This document shows positions 37,701-49,300 of a DNA stretch of 64,000 nt, piece by piece. A program made the translations under genes and the position numbers. Position 1 is the first letter of the stretch. Each line of letters starts with the position of its first letter. Source of the DNA: Prorocentrum cordatum (Eukaryota; Sar; Dinophyceae; Prorocentrales; Prorocentraceae); contig CAUYUJ010004293.1 of NCBI GenBank assembly GCA_963575745.1, positions 1 to 64,000 of the forward strand, in the 5' to 3' direction. A model generated the notes under the pieces. The model was not told the origin of the DNA. It did no database searches and saw nothing but the letters and a program-made list of their open reading frames with translations.

Positions 37701-38974
37701 GTCACCCTCAACTCCGTCACACGTGTCCTCCTCCCCTTCCTAGATGGTAGTGCCTCCCACTCCACCTTCCGTCGGCGATATTCCCGCGCCAGCGGTCTGA
37801 TGCGACGTCGAAGGTCTCGAGCCAACGCTCTGTCCTTCCTAGCACGTGCCTCTCTGAGTTGCACCTCCAGCTCGGCATGTTGAGGAGTCCTACTTGGTGG
37901 GGGCCCTCTGGAGTACCTGGGGGCCCTCACCGTGAGGAGTGGTAACGCATGTCCAGCAATCGTTCCAGCAATGCGTTGTGGGGGCACCGTCGGGATCTGT
38001 ACGTCCGCCAGGACCTGGAATTGAGCCTCCTCCCGATACGATTGGAACTCTTTGTGGCTTGTGTGGTGGCTAGGGGGGCCTTGATATTTCGTGACCTGAG
38101 GGTTCTGCATCTGGAACTCGGCGTAGACACAGGCGTGATCCGAGAAGTTGGTAGTCGGGGTCTCTGGGATCCAATCCGTTCGGCATTCAACCAAGTCACC
38201 CTCCCAGGATTGTGGGACCATGAGATAGTCAAGCACTTTTGGCGCAATAGTCTTCGCCCCAGACTTGCGTCGAGCATTGTTCGCACGATGCACGAAGGTC
38301 GGCTGCCGAGAGTACGGCGAGCCAAGAGAATTGACTGCCAGCAAGCGCATCCGACATAGCCACTCCTGCAGCTGAGATCGCCACATGTCCTCCTCCCACC
38401 GTCTATCCTCCGTATCATTCCCATATCCCCTCCCGTCGAGAATCTGCACAGCGCCTCCAGTCACCGTGCCTCCTGAACAGGTGATGTCGGGCGCAAGCTC
38501 AACATTAAAATCCCCTGCAATCACAAGCTCACATGTGTATCTGCACTCCTCCTTCCACCTCCGATAAGTTGTTTCGATTGTTTTCAGCATCTCAAAAGCC
38601 ACCTCCAATGAACGATTCTCCGATCTATTCGGAAAGTACGCAGAGACAAGAAAGATACACGGATGACGCAAGCACACAATAGCAAGACGAGCATGATTAT
38701 TCCAAGAACGAACTATGTTGTGACAAGACTTCCCCCTCAAAGCTATGGAAGCCTTCCTGTCACTTGAATAAACTAGGTGCCAGCCAAGCAGCTGAATTGA
38801 ATTGGACGGTAAGTGTTCACACTCCTGTAAACAGAACACTTCACAGCCGTGAGAAAGAAGTGCCCTCATGCAAGCAAATCCCCGATCTGCTGTAGCCCCT
38901 TGTTTCATAAGATTCTGGGTGCCTAGCCTATGCTGGGCTGTGGGGCCACCAGCCCGACTGGCACCTCTGCACCG
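34702..38974 (-). CDS. LINE3 ORF2: endonuclease, reverse transcriptase, rearranged RNase H
   Basis: In frame after the ORF1 UGA; the frame runs on to 34487 through the 3' tail, the hairpin and flanking repeat, so its own stop is missing. Endonuclease: RLGTQN, FCLQECEHL, VSAYFPN, VIAGDFNVEL, KVLDYLMVP, FSDHACVY. RT: motif A SCDIERAFDAV, motif B RTGGTESPIAF, motif C ALWADNIFL at 36722-36733. RNase H-like order again reversed: VEFKGDSLLICSW (~35325), REDNARADELTHEAR (~35140), GGFDGGVDQQGSGCG (~35025), ATVTECELSAAEALL (~34810). A helix before strand 4 (ESAKLAIRYAMIQERATVW) could be a second helix-A candidate. Confidence 0.85.
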
Positions 38975-38977
38975 TCA
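38975..38977 (-). promoter_or_regulatory. LINE3 ORF1/ORF2 stop, UGA CGG
   Basis: Same position and frame relation as in LINE1 and LINE2. UGA CGG is a readthrough context documented in some plant RNA viruses. Confidence 0.65.
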
Positions 38978-39590
38978 CACCCTGCCGGCAAGACTCGCAA
39001 CAAATGTGTCGTATGTAGTCGTCACACCGCTGCGCATAAGTACACCCTCCCAGATCTCGCGGTCCACTGTCCACCCCGTATTGATACGAAAGGATGCCAG
39101 TTCCACAGGTCGATGCTGAGGATCCTGCGGCTTGGTCCACATTGTGCTCCGTCCGTTGGGTCCCGATCCTGTCTCCCCCCTGATCTCCATGGCCTCACTG
39201 TTGGTACACTCGCGGTATGTCCCGTAGAAGCGCCCCACAGCTCCGATATGATCACGTTTCCATGGTGGAGCTTCTATACGTACGCGGACCCGACTGGGTC
39301 GTTGTAACATGCCCTGGAACATGCTGTCATAGTCTGGAGGTGACCTCGAAACCTGAGCCGCATTCCTCTGGGGATTCGGAGTTAAAGCATCATCAAAAGC
39401 ACGCTTCACGTTGTATAGTGTCGAAGAGTCGGTTCCTACAATGAATTTGATTTTGATCGTACTCAACATCATTCTACTTCCATTCATACGTAATGTGCCC
39501 TCGTAATCGATCCTAGCTTCATCCTCTGCAGCGATGGCCGTCTTCAAATTAGTGATGAATTGTGCAGCGTCCGTGTCTCATCATACTGGC
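38975..39590 (-). pseudogene. LINE3 ORF1, C-terminal part (shifted frame)
   Basis: It carries the conserved ORF1 domain (RVRIEAPPWKRDHIGAVGRF, AMEIRGETGSG) and ends at the UGA before ORF2. Upstream, the frame meets TGA TGA near 39585, so the link to the N-terminal part needs one frame change. DTDAAQFITNLKTAIAAEDE aligns with the matching LINE2 region. Confidence 0.75.
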
Positions 39591-40589
39591 CGAACGTGTC
39601 ACCGCTGTCCCGTTCCAGTCAGTCCAGCCTGTGAGCTCCACATAGCTGGGATTGAAGCTGGATAGTCCCGAGAGTCCTGGTGGGCCTCCTCCATAGGAAG
39701 GTGCCGTGGTCGAGGCAGCACCTGATATCACACTGGGGTTCTTCTTGAGATCCTGCATTTGTCGTTCCAAGTTGCTCATCCTGATGTCGGAGGCCTCCTG
39801 ACGGTTCGAGATGCTCTGAATATCGGCCCTAATTTCGACGTTTTCTTGTTGCCTAACTTTGCTCTCGAGTACGTTGAGCTCCGCGAAGGCCTTGAACCAG
39901 GATGGGGCCTCGTCCGAGACCACACTGAGTTTCTTTCGCTTCTCCTCGAGTTCCCCCAAGAGTGCCTCCTGAGGACCGTTGACACGATGTTTGACATTTC
40001 GTTGGGCGTCGTCGCTAACACCCTGCATACCCTGACGCTCTCCAGCACCTTCAGGGACAACAGCCGCTTGGGCCGCCGCTTGTTGTGCCTCCGTGGGCAT
40101 ACCTGGGGGTCCCCCTAGAGCACCTTGTGGAGCTGGGCCTCTAGGAACAACAGGAGCGCCTCCAGATCCTTGACCTCCAGGACTGACCTGACCTGCTGGA
40201 GCCCCTCCCACACGCCCTCCGTTGATTGTATTTCCCGCCACAGCTGCGTTGGACGGAGTCTGCATCATATTCATGAGTCCTGTATTCATATTCACAAATG
40301 AAGATGGGACAACACAATGACTATCACTGTCTGGTGTGGAGTCGGCAGTATTCAATCTCCCGTCCAGTGGAAGGTCACGTACAATTTGCTCGGTATCCTG
40401 AATTTGCCTCTTCCGAGACGCCCTCTCAACAGCAGAATCTGGTCTCTGTCCGTAATCCTGTGAGTACTGCAAATAAGGTACAGTCGGGGAAATATCCTCC
40501 GGCTGGAAACGTCTAGCAAGAGTTGAAAAGTCGTACCCGTCCGCCGTTGCACACACGACAAGCAAAACAACAACAATTACAACACACAA
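39549..40589 (-). pseudogene. LINE3 ORF1, N-terminal part
   Basis: 346 codons with an N-terminal hydrophobic run (CVVIVVVLLVVCATADGYDF) that probably reflects a T-rich 5' tract rather than a signal peptide. A Gly/Pro-rich linker and a coiled coil (EELEKRKK type, then RQEASDIRMSNLERQMQDLK) follow, then YVELTGWTDWN, matching YIELKGWVTNW of LINE2. The frame breaks near 39580. Confidence 0.7.
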
Positions 40590-40717
40590 AGCAGGCGGCC
40601 TGGCTTGCCTGGAAGATGCCGTACTCGTCGATGGCAGCGATGGCCGCCGCGCCGCTTCCCCGCGACGCCGACACCCCCTGAGCTCCTGTGGGATCCAGGA
40701 GCCCTTGAGCCGGGGAG

Positions 40718-40751
40718 CCTTGGTTACCGCCGGGGAACTCGTAGAGCTTCC
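40718..40751. repeat. Right half of the hairpin repeat at the LINE3 5' end, with CCTTGG
   Basis: The second copy of CCTTGG (40718-40723), then the arm TTACCGCCGG (40724-40733) and GGAACTCGTAGAGCTTCC. Joined to 34671-34701 it would form one hairpin repeat with a CCTTGG loop. Confidence 0.85.
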
Positions 40752-41436
40752 AAGCTCGACTTAGGTTGAGAAAACCGAGAGCACCTACCAACATTCTGAC
40801 TCATAGTGAATATTTTTTTACCTCTGAATGCGACAAGCGGACGCGTCTGATCAGATCGAGTTGAGACCTCTCAATGCGACAAGCGGACGCGTCTGATGTC
40901 GGGGAATCGACTTATGTGATTACCAGCCCTGTAGCCCCCCTACAGCCCGAGTTAAGTGCAGAAAACCGGCAACATCTCTGAGGATGACTGGAATAAAATA
41001 GTAGTTTCGCAGACCTGTTTCGAGCAGCAGACTAAGTTCTGAGCTCTCGAATCGACCAACGAACGCGCCTGGTGTGTGCAAATCGATTTCTATGACCCGC
41101 AGCACTGTAGCCCTCCCCCAGCACGAGTTGAGTGCAGAAAATTGAGAGCACTTCTCAAGATGATTCAGACAAAACGAATAGTTTCGCGAACCTAGCTCGG
41201 GCAGCAGGCCGAGTTCAGAGCTCTCGATAACAGAGAAACGCGCCCGATGATTCTCAATCGATTTCTGTGACTGTAGGCTCTGTAGCTGCCTACAGCTCGA
41301 GTTAAGTAGAGAAAATACCGAGAGCGTTTGTGAAGATGACTCCAATAATACGAATAGGTTTGCGGATCTAGCTCGGCTAACAGACCGAGTTCAGACCTAT
41401 TGATTCAACCAGCGGACACGCCTGATGATTCTGAGT
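40752..41436. repeat. ~177-bp satellite, block 2
   Basis: Nearly the same sequence as block 1 from the hairpin outward (GAGAAAACCGAGAGCACC, then GACGCGTCTGAT landmarks). It ends in a telomere-type array. Confidence 0.9.
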
Positions 41437-41473
41437 ACCCTAAACCCTAAACCCTAAACCCTAAACCCTAAAC
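41437..41473. repeat. Interstitial telomere array, five copies of CCCTAAA
   Basis: Tandem ACCCTAAA repeats after a satellite unit ending CTGAGT. The next ~130 bases (41474-41600) are GC-rich with no gene seen. Confidence 0.95.
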
Positions 41474-41607
41474 TGCAGGCGCGGACCTGGGGGCGCGCAC
41501 CGCCACGCCTGTAAGGATCTGCTAGTGAGAGCGAGCTGCAAGTCGAGCTCACCGCGACCATAGGCCTGCCGGCCCGAGGCGGTGCTTCGCTTGCACAACG
41601 ACTGGCG

Positions 41608-41640
41608 CCGGCGGTGAACCGTCAACCTGGTCACCGCCGG
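41608..41640. repeat. Hairpin repeat, solo copy 1 (TGA/TCA form)
   Basis: Arms CCGGCGGTGA (41608-41617) and TCACCGCCGG (41631-41640), loop ACCGTCAACCTGG, followed by GAACCTCGTAGAGCTCC. Both arms carry the compensating change relative to the TAA/TTA form. Confidence 0.85.
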
Positions 41641-41947
41641 GAACCTCGTAGAGCTCCTAGCACGCGTTAGAGTGCTCAGCATCAAAAAAGAGGGCTTCTG
41701 GAAGCATTTCTCAGAAAAAAGAAAACATGATTTTTTTCCATGTCGACATAAAGTTGGTTGCGCCAAGTGTTTTGATAGTAAAAGTGCATCTAGAGAGCTC
41801 ACATTAAGACGCAGAGGCCCTCATAGTCGTTTACAGGTGCGAAAAATCTGCTTTCTTAAAATAAATGGTCAAATATCTTTTAAATATTTGCAAAACCACC
41901 CAAAAGTTGTCACATTGTCCGTTCTGGTCGGGTCGACCAACTGGGCG

Positions 41948-41981
41948 CCGGCGGTGAACCGTCAACCTTTCTTACCGCCGG
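41948..41981. repeat. Hairpin repeat, solo copy 2 (TGA/TTA form)
   Basis: Arms CCGGCGGTGA and TTACCGCCGG; the single difference would be a G-U pair in RNA read from one strand. Followed by GGGACTCGTAGAGCTTCCTGG. Confidence 0.85.
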
Positions 41982-42838
41982 GGGACTCGTAGAGCTTCCT
42001 GGCAATTTATAATGTGGGAAAGAATTTCAGAGAACGACTAGTTTTTCAGCCCAAGCGATTATAGACCTCTCAAGATGACTCAACAAAACAAACAAACAGT
42101 TTTCTAATCGAGCTCGAGTATGAAACCGAGTTCAGACCTCTGAATGCGACAGACGGACGCGTCTGATGTCTGCAGATCGATTCCTGTGATTACCAGCTCT
42201 GCAGCCCCCCATACAGCTTGAGTTAAGTGCAGAAAACCGAGAGTACCTCTCAAAATGACTCGAATAATACAACAGTTTCGCGGATCTCGTTCGAGCAGCA
42301 GACCGAGTTCGGAGCTCTCGGTTCGACGAACGGACGCGCCTGATGTCTCGAACTCGATTCCTGTGACTAGCAGCACTCTAGCCCTCCCCCAGCACGATTT
42401 AAGTACAGAAAACCGAGAGCACTTCTCAAGATAACTCGAACAATACCAATAGGTTTGCGACCCTAGCTCGGCTAGCAGACCGAGTTCAGACCTCTGGATT
42501 CAACAGGCGAACGCGCCTGATCATTCTGAATGCATTAGCTGTGCTGACCAGCTCTGTAGCTGTCCTGAAGCTCGAGTTATCTTAAGAAAACCCACAGCGC
42601 GTATCAAGATGACTCAAAATGGCTGTTCCCGCCTGCCTGCTTTTTGGCCTTCAAAGTTACCCAATCGAGCTGAGATCAAGATGGCGAGCGGGAATAAGAT
42701 CGAATATCATGGGAAAAAATACTAGAGCTCTAACGAATGGTTAAATTTTGAGAACCAAATTTTCAACCGACCAAAAGTCAGGAAAAGGTCCGTCGAGATT
42801 TTTCTTGCCAACTAGCTCTCCAGCGCTCCGGAATGGCG

Positions 42839-42871
42839 CCGGCGGTGAACCGTCAACCTGGTCACCGCCGG
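42839..42871. repeat. Hairpin repeat, solo copy 3 (TGA/TCA form)
   Basis: Arms CCGGCGGTGA (42839-42848) and TCACCGCCGG (42862-42871), loop ACCGTCAACCTGG. Same form as copy 1. Confidence 0.85.
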
Positions 42872-43150
42872 GAACCTCGTAGAGCTCATTTCACGCGTAA
42901 GAGTGCTCGGGGTCGAAAGAGAGAGCTTCTGGAAGCACTTCTCGAAAAAAACGAAAAATTTATTTTTTTCGTATCGATATGAAGATGGTTCCGCCAAGTG
43001 TTTTGATAGTAAAAGTGCGCCTACAGAGCTCATACTAAGACAGAGAGGCCTTGATGATCGTTTACAGATGCGAAAAATCTGCTTTCTCAAAATAAATGGT
43101 CGAATATCTTTCAAATATTCGCAAAACAACCGAAAAGTTACCACAGGGCG

Positions 43151-43184
43151 CCGGCGGTAAACCGTCAACCTTTCTTACCGCCGG
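43151..43184. repeat. Hairpin repeat, solo copy 4 (TAA/TTA form)
   Basis: Arms CCGGCGGTAA (43151-43160) and TTACCGCCGG (43175-43184), loop ACCGTCAACCTTTC. On the minus strand the flank reads TTAG|GAAGCTCTACGAG. Confidence 0.85.
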
Positions 43185-44306
43185 GGGACTCGTAGAGCTT
43201 CCTAACAATAATGTGGTGAATAATTTCAGAGAACGACTAGCTTTCCAGCCCAAGCGATTATAGACCTCTCAAGATGACTCTAACAAAACAACCGAACAGT
43301 TTTCAAATCGAGCTCGAGTATGAAACCGAGTTCAGACCTCTGAATGCGACAGGCAGAGGCGTCTGATGTCTGCGGATGGATTCCTGTGATTACCAGCTCT
43401 GCAGCCCCCCCCATACAGCCTGAGTTAAGGGCAGAAAACCGAAAGTACCTCTCAGCATGACTCGAATAATACAACAGTTTCGCGGATCTCGTTCGAGCAG
43501 CAGACCGAGTTCGGAGCTCTCGGTTCGACGAACGGACGCGCCTGATGTCTCGCAATCGATTCCTGTGACCAGCAGCACTCTAGCCCCCCCCAGCACGATT
43601 TAAGTACAGAAAACCGAGAGGACTTCTCAAGATGACTCGAAGAATCGAATAGGTTCGCGAACCTAGCTCGGGAAGCAGGCCGAGTTGAGAGCTCTTAATT
43701 CAACAGACGAACACGCCTGATAATTCTCAATCGATTTCTGTGATTACCAGCTCTGTGGCTGCCCTACAGATCGAGTTAAGTACGAAAAACCGAGAGCGTC
43801 TGCTACAATGACTCGAATAATACGAATAGGTTTGCAACCCTAGCTCGGCTAGCAGACTGAGTTCAGACCTCTGAATTCAACAGGCGAACGCGCCTGATTA
43901 TTCTGAATGCATTAGCTGTGCTGACCAGCTCTGTAGTTGTTCTTAAGCTCGAGTTATCTTGAGAAAACCGACAGCACGTATCAAGATGACTCGAAACGGC
44001 CGTTCCCGCCTGCCTGCTTTTTGGCCTTCAAAGTTTTCCGATCGAGCTGAGATCAAGATAGAGAGCGGGAATAAGATCGAATATAATGGGAAAAAATACT
44101 AGAGCTCTAACGAATGTTCAAATTTTGAGAACAAAATTTTCAACGGACCAAAAGTCACCAAAAGGTCCGTCGAGATTTTCCTTGCCATTTCCTTGCCAAC
44201 TAGCTCTCCAGCTCCCCGGAATTACTCTTAAGCTTCCAGCAATAACTTGCTAAGGGAAGCTCTACGAGTTACTTTGTCCGTTCTGGGCGGATCGGCCAAC
44301 TGGGCG

Positions 44307-44340
44307 CCGGCGGTAAACCGTCAACCTTTCTTACCGCCGG
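44307..44340. repeat. Hairpin repeat, solo copy 5 (TAA/TTA form)
   Basis: Arms at 44307-44316 and 44331-44340. The minus-strand flank is TGTCAG|GAAGCTCTACGAG. Confidence 0.85.
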
Positions 44341-45600
44341 GGGACTCGTAGAGCTTCCTGACAGTATATAGTGTGGGAAAAAATCCAGAGAACGACTAGT
44401 TTTCAGCCCAAGCGATTTGAAACCTCTCAAGATGACTCTTTCAAAAAAACAAACAGTTTCGCAACCCAGTTCGAGTATCAGACCGAGTTCAGACCTCTCA
44501 ATGCGACAGGCGGACGCGTCTGATGTCTGCGTATCGACTCATGTGATTACCAGCCCTGCAGCCCCCCTACAGCACGAGTCAAGGGATGACTCGAATATTA
44601 CAATAGTTTCGCGGATCTGTTTCGAGCAGCAGACCAAGTTCTGAGCTCTCGAATCGACCAACGAACGCGACTGATGTGTGCAGATCGATTTCTATAACCC
44701 GCAGCACTGTAGCTCTCCCCAGCACGAGTTCAGAGCACTGTGCACGATGATTCGAACAATACGAATAGTTTCGCGATTCTAGCTCGGGCAGCAGGCCGAG
44801 TTCAGAGCTCTCGATACAACAGACAAACGCGTCCGATAATTTCCAATCGATTTCTGTGACTATAGGCTCTGTAGCTGCCCTACAGCTCGAGTTAAGTACA
44901 GAAAACCGAGAGCATGTTCAAGGTGACTTCAATAATACGAATAGATGTGCGAACCTAGCTCGGCTAGCAGACCGAGTTCTGACCTCTGGATCCAACAGGC
45001 GAACGCGCCTGATAATTCTGAGTGCAATAGGCGTGCTTACCAGCACTGTAGTTACCCTAAAGCTCGAGTTAAGTAGAAAATACCGACAACACGTATCAAG
45101 TTGACTCGAATAATACGAATAGGTTTACGGACCTAGCTCGGCTAGCAGACCGATTTCAGACCTATGGATTCAACAGGCGAACGCGCCTAACGATTCTGAG
45201 TGCGATAGTTGTGCTTACCAGCACTATAGCTGCCCTACAGCTCGAGTTAAGTAGAAAATACCGACAACGCGTATCGAGTTGACTCGAATAATACGAATAG
45301 GTTTACGGACCTAGCTCGGCTAGCAGACCGAGTTCAGGCATATCGATTCAACAGGAGAACGCGCTTTATGATTCTGAATGCAATAGGTGTGCTTACCAGC
45401 ACTGTAGCTTCCCTAAAGCTCGAGTTAAGTAGAAAATACCGACAGCGCGTATCAAGATGACTCGAAACGGCCGTTCCCGCCCGTGTGCTTTTTGGCCTTC
45501 AAAGTTACCCGATCGAGCTGAGATCAAGATGGCGAGCGGGAATAAGATCGAATATCATGGGAAAAAATACTAGAGCTCTAACGAATGTTCAAACTGGGCG

Positions 45601-45634
45601 CCGGCGGTAAACCGTCAACCTTTCTTACCGCCGG
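45601..45634. repeat. Hairpin repeat, solo copy 6 (TAA/TTA form)
   Basis: Arms at 45601-45610 and 45625-45634. The minus-strand flank is TGTCAG|GAAGCTCTACGAG. Confidence 0.85.
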
Positions 45635-46040
45635 GGAACTCGTAGAGCTTCCTGACAATATATAATGTGGGAAAGAAATCCAGAGAACGACTAGTTTTTC
45701 AGCCGAAGCGATTATAGACCTCTCAAGATGACTCTAACAAAACAAACGAAGAGTTTTCCAATCGAGCTCGAGTATGAGATCGAGTTCAGATCTCTCTATC
45801 CGACAGGCGGACGCGTCTGATGTCTGCAGATCGATTCCTGTGATTACCAGCTCTGTAGCCCCCCATACAGCCTGAGTTAAGTGCAGAAAACCGAGAGTAC
45901 CTCTCAGAATGACTCGAATAGTACAACAGTTTCGCGGATCTCGTTCGAGCAGCAGACCGAGTTCCGAGCTCTCGGTTCGGCAAACGGACGCGCCTGATGT
46001 CTCGGAATCGATTCATGTGACCAGCAGCACTGTAGCCCTC

Positions 46041-46116
46041 TGATGAGATAATGTGTTGATTAGCAACAAGATCTCTTTTCATCTTGAGCCAAAATGGGTA
46101 CACGGAGGAGGGTGTC
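46041..46116 (-). repeat. Copia2 3' LTR (76 bp) with SL motif
   Basis: In element orientation it starts GACACCCTCC and ends TTATCTCATCA. Positions 46097-46083 read CCATTTTGGCTCAAG, exactly the last 15 bases of the SL, preceded by CCGTGTAC and followed by ATG. It matches 53301-53376 by eye. 46117-46367 is the untranslated 3' end; a purine-rich GAGGAGGAGTGATTCT abuts the LTR. Confidence 0.85.
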
Positions 46117-46367
46117 AGAATCACTCCTCCTCGGGCCTGGCCGCCAACCCGGCCAGGCACGACATGCGTCGTACGCGGGCGCGTCCAAGCCGACACGCCC
46201 ATCTCAACGTCACACGCGGGCGCGTCCAAGCCGACGCGCCCATCTCGTCAGCCGGGCTGCGGCCATGCCGCGAGCCCCTCACTTCACCCGTCCGGTGCGA
46301 TCATGCCGCCACCGGCGGAAACTCATCCAGCCCCACAGGTAGCGGAGCATGGATTCGATCCACTCCT

Positions 46368-49300
46368 TCACTTGAAATCCTTCTGGGTCGAACTCGGTGC
46401 CCGATCCCAGATGTTGAGCGTCGCCATGTGTCTCCTCAAGAGAGATCCACCCACGCTCTTGGTCAGCACGTCCGCGACATTGTTCTTACCAGGAACCGCG
46501 GCGATCGAGAGGTCGCCCTTGCCCACGCGCTCCTGGATCCACAGGTATCGGGATTGAACATGTCGCATCTTCCCGAGACCTCGCCGTTGGACGTGGCCCC
46601 GGGCCGCCGATGAGTCTGAGGCGAGCTCCACCTTCAGGCCCAGCCCCCAGTCTGCGAAGAGGCTGTGTAGACCCAGGCCCACGCTCCCGCCCTTCACCAG
46701 GGCGTAGTACTCGCTCTCTCCACTGCTCAGAGAAACCGTCGACTGCAAATTGCTGCCGTGCTTGATGACGTGATGCCCCAGCATCGCCACGAAGCCTCCG
46801 GTGCTTTTCCGAGTGACTGCGCAGCCCGCATGATCGGAGTCCACGTACACCCGGATCTTGTCGAACATCTTCTGCTCCGTGAAAACCGTCACCGTACTGG
46901 GATGCCGCTTGAGGTAGCGGCCAACCCTCTTGAGCATGAGCCAACTCGCCTCCGTCGGCGTCTGCATGGACCTGGCGAGCGTCTTCGATGCCTCTGCCAA
47001 GTCCAGCCTGTCCTGAGACAGGTAGGCTACCCTCATGGTGAGGGATCGGAAGCGCGAAGCTTCCGCCGTTCCCAACGCCGCCGACTTCGCGTCCATCATC
47101 TGCTTGTCGGCGCTGCGCTTCTCCATCGGCGTGTCCACGCCGTTGGCCTTGCTGAGACCCAGCTCGTCGATCACGATCTCCGCGTGCCGCTTGTCCGGCT
47201 CGATCATCGCATGCCGGCAGGGCCGGCCACCGCCAGGCGGAACTCCCGCACTGACCTCGATGACCCGATTCAGGAAGACCGCCTGCTTGTCGTCGCCCTC
47301 GTCGAAGCCGAGGTTCGCAGTCTTCTTGAACTCGTACTTCTTGCCTAACGTGGCTTCGAAGCTGTCGATGTCCTGCTGCTGAGCCAGCACCGCGAAATCG
47401 TCGCCGTGCCCCAGCAGCCTCGTCTCGTCCACCTCCTTGTAGAAGACCGCTGGGCATGACACGCCCGCCTTGTAGCCGTGTTCCTCCAACAGCTCCGTGT
47501 AGTCGCCCTGCCAGATCTTGCTGGCGTCCTGCGTGCCGTACCAGGACTTGAGGAGTAAGCCACACTTGTCCTCACCGTACTCCTTGCGACTCTCCTCCTC
47601 CAGCTCCACGAAAATCCTCCGCTGCGCCTTCCCGTAGAAGTGCGCCCTGCTGATGTCGAAGAAGCCGATCTTGAAGTTGCCCGGCTTCCTGCCCTTCTTG
47701 CGAAGCGACTCCTGAATGTGGAGCGGTGCTTCCCGCGTCCACGTGACCATCAGCGAGACCAGCGACCGCATGGCCTCCAGAGGAGGCATTGCCGAGAAGA
47801 CCTCGGACGCCTCCAGCTGCTCGTCAGGACGCTTCTTCGCCTTGATCTCCTTCACGACGAGCCTGCTCCTGTAGTTGGGCCTCTCCGCGTCACCCTTGTT
47901 CGTGTCGACCCACTTGAGTGGGATGGGCGGACGCCCAGTCTCAGCGAAAGCCTGAGACCTCGGGACGATCTCGATCAGCTCCTGCTTCTTGACCCACTCG
48001 CGCTCGACCGCGCGAGCCTGGGCCACAAGGCCCGCCTCCAGGTAGCCGCCATTGACGTCGTCCCAGTAGCTCGTCCAGTCCCCGGGCGGCACCGCCGCGT
48101 CCACAGGGACTGGGCCCGACTGCTGCACCTGGGCGGTGCTGAGCTCCCCCACGTCATTCAGCGTGTCCTTGAGCTCCTCCAGCACCGCCTCCACCAACTT
48201 CGGTGGATAGACCTTCGCGAACCGCGCGATGCCGCCCACGAGCGTGATGTGGCGATGCCACTCCGCGCGTCCGTCCACATTGCTGCAAGTGCCCTGCAGT
48301 CTCCGGGCTAAGCCTGGGTGGTTGGTGACCCACCCGGTCTCCTTGCGCACGAACTCCTCCTGGCCACTGCGTGGGTTCGTGAGCTTCATGCCCCACCGAC
48401 ACATGGGGCCTTTGACCGTGAAAACTCCTGGATGCGCGACCAGCTCCTTGACGATGTCCTCATCCCACGATCGCGCGCTCCAGGGATGCTCATGCAGGAA
48501 GTACCTGCCTGGCTTCCTGAGCTGACGCCAGTAGGCGTCGACTGCCACCTTCAGGTGGTGTCTGGCCTCCTCCATCTCGGCCGCCTCCTGCTCATCGGTC
48601 CTGAACTTGGCGCTCAGGCCCCTCAGCAAGCTGAACTTCTCGCATGGAGGGGACCCCGTGAGCAGGATGGGATCCATCCGCTCCTGCTGCTCCTCGAGCT
48701 CCTTGACATCCTCGGGTCGCCGCAAGTCCCACGGCGCCCCGTCCTCCTTGAGTTCCTCCAGGTCCGCCGCGAAGCCCGGGCGCAGCTGAAACTCCGCCGC
48801 CCGAGCCGAGAACCGATGTGGCGAGTACACCTCTGCCACGTCCACGGCGCCCAGCTGCAACGCCGATAAGGCGATGCTGTCCACCTCCTCGTCGGCGATG
48901 TCCACGCCGACACTGGCCCAATGGCCGCTGACCTGTTCGCGAACGAGCGGGAGCAACTCCGCCTTCGCCTTCGTCAGCACTCCGAGCTCGACCAGCTCGA
49001 TCGACGCCACGTCGAGAGCGAGCACCCGCATGTGTCTCCCCTCACTGGCGTTCCACACGACTGCCACTCCAGCTGGCAGCTGAGGTCCTTCCGCTGGCGC
49101 CGGCTGCGCCGCGAGATCCTCCATGTCCACCGGTACCGGCACGTCTGCCGGCTGTGGATCACCGCGCTCGAGGGCCTCCGGCACGTCATCCGGGGCCACC
49201 TCCGCCAAGCGCTTCAGCCGCGACCTGGTCGCGGTCATGTCGACATCCTCGGCGGCCTCTGCCGCTCTCACTGCTCCCGAACTGGAGCTCGCTCCTCCTG

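Larger units (their letters stand above)
34702..40717 (-). mobile_element. LINE3: APE-type non-LTR retrotransposon inserted in a hairpin loop
   Basis: 6,016 bp between two copies of CCTTGG. The 3' end has (CAAA)4 next to the target. The 5' end starts CTCCCCGGCTCAAG, which includes eight bases of the SL 3' end. ORF1 has a frameshift near 39580, ORF2 has lost its own stop, and the expected TWN of the endonuclease reads TQN, so this copy is probably dead. Confidence 0.85.
42000..46040. repeat. ~177-bp satellite in ~1.2-kb higher-order units, block 3
   Basis: Satellite units alternate with a conserved segment (GGCCGTTCCCGCCTGCC, then AAGATCGAATAT..ATGGG) and with hairpin repeats. Hairpins of one form recur at 41948, 43151, 44307 and 45601, spacing 1,156-1,294 bp. 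Short frames in the block are not conserved and are not called. Copia2 begins inside a unit at 46041. Confidence 0.88.
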
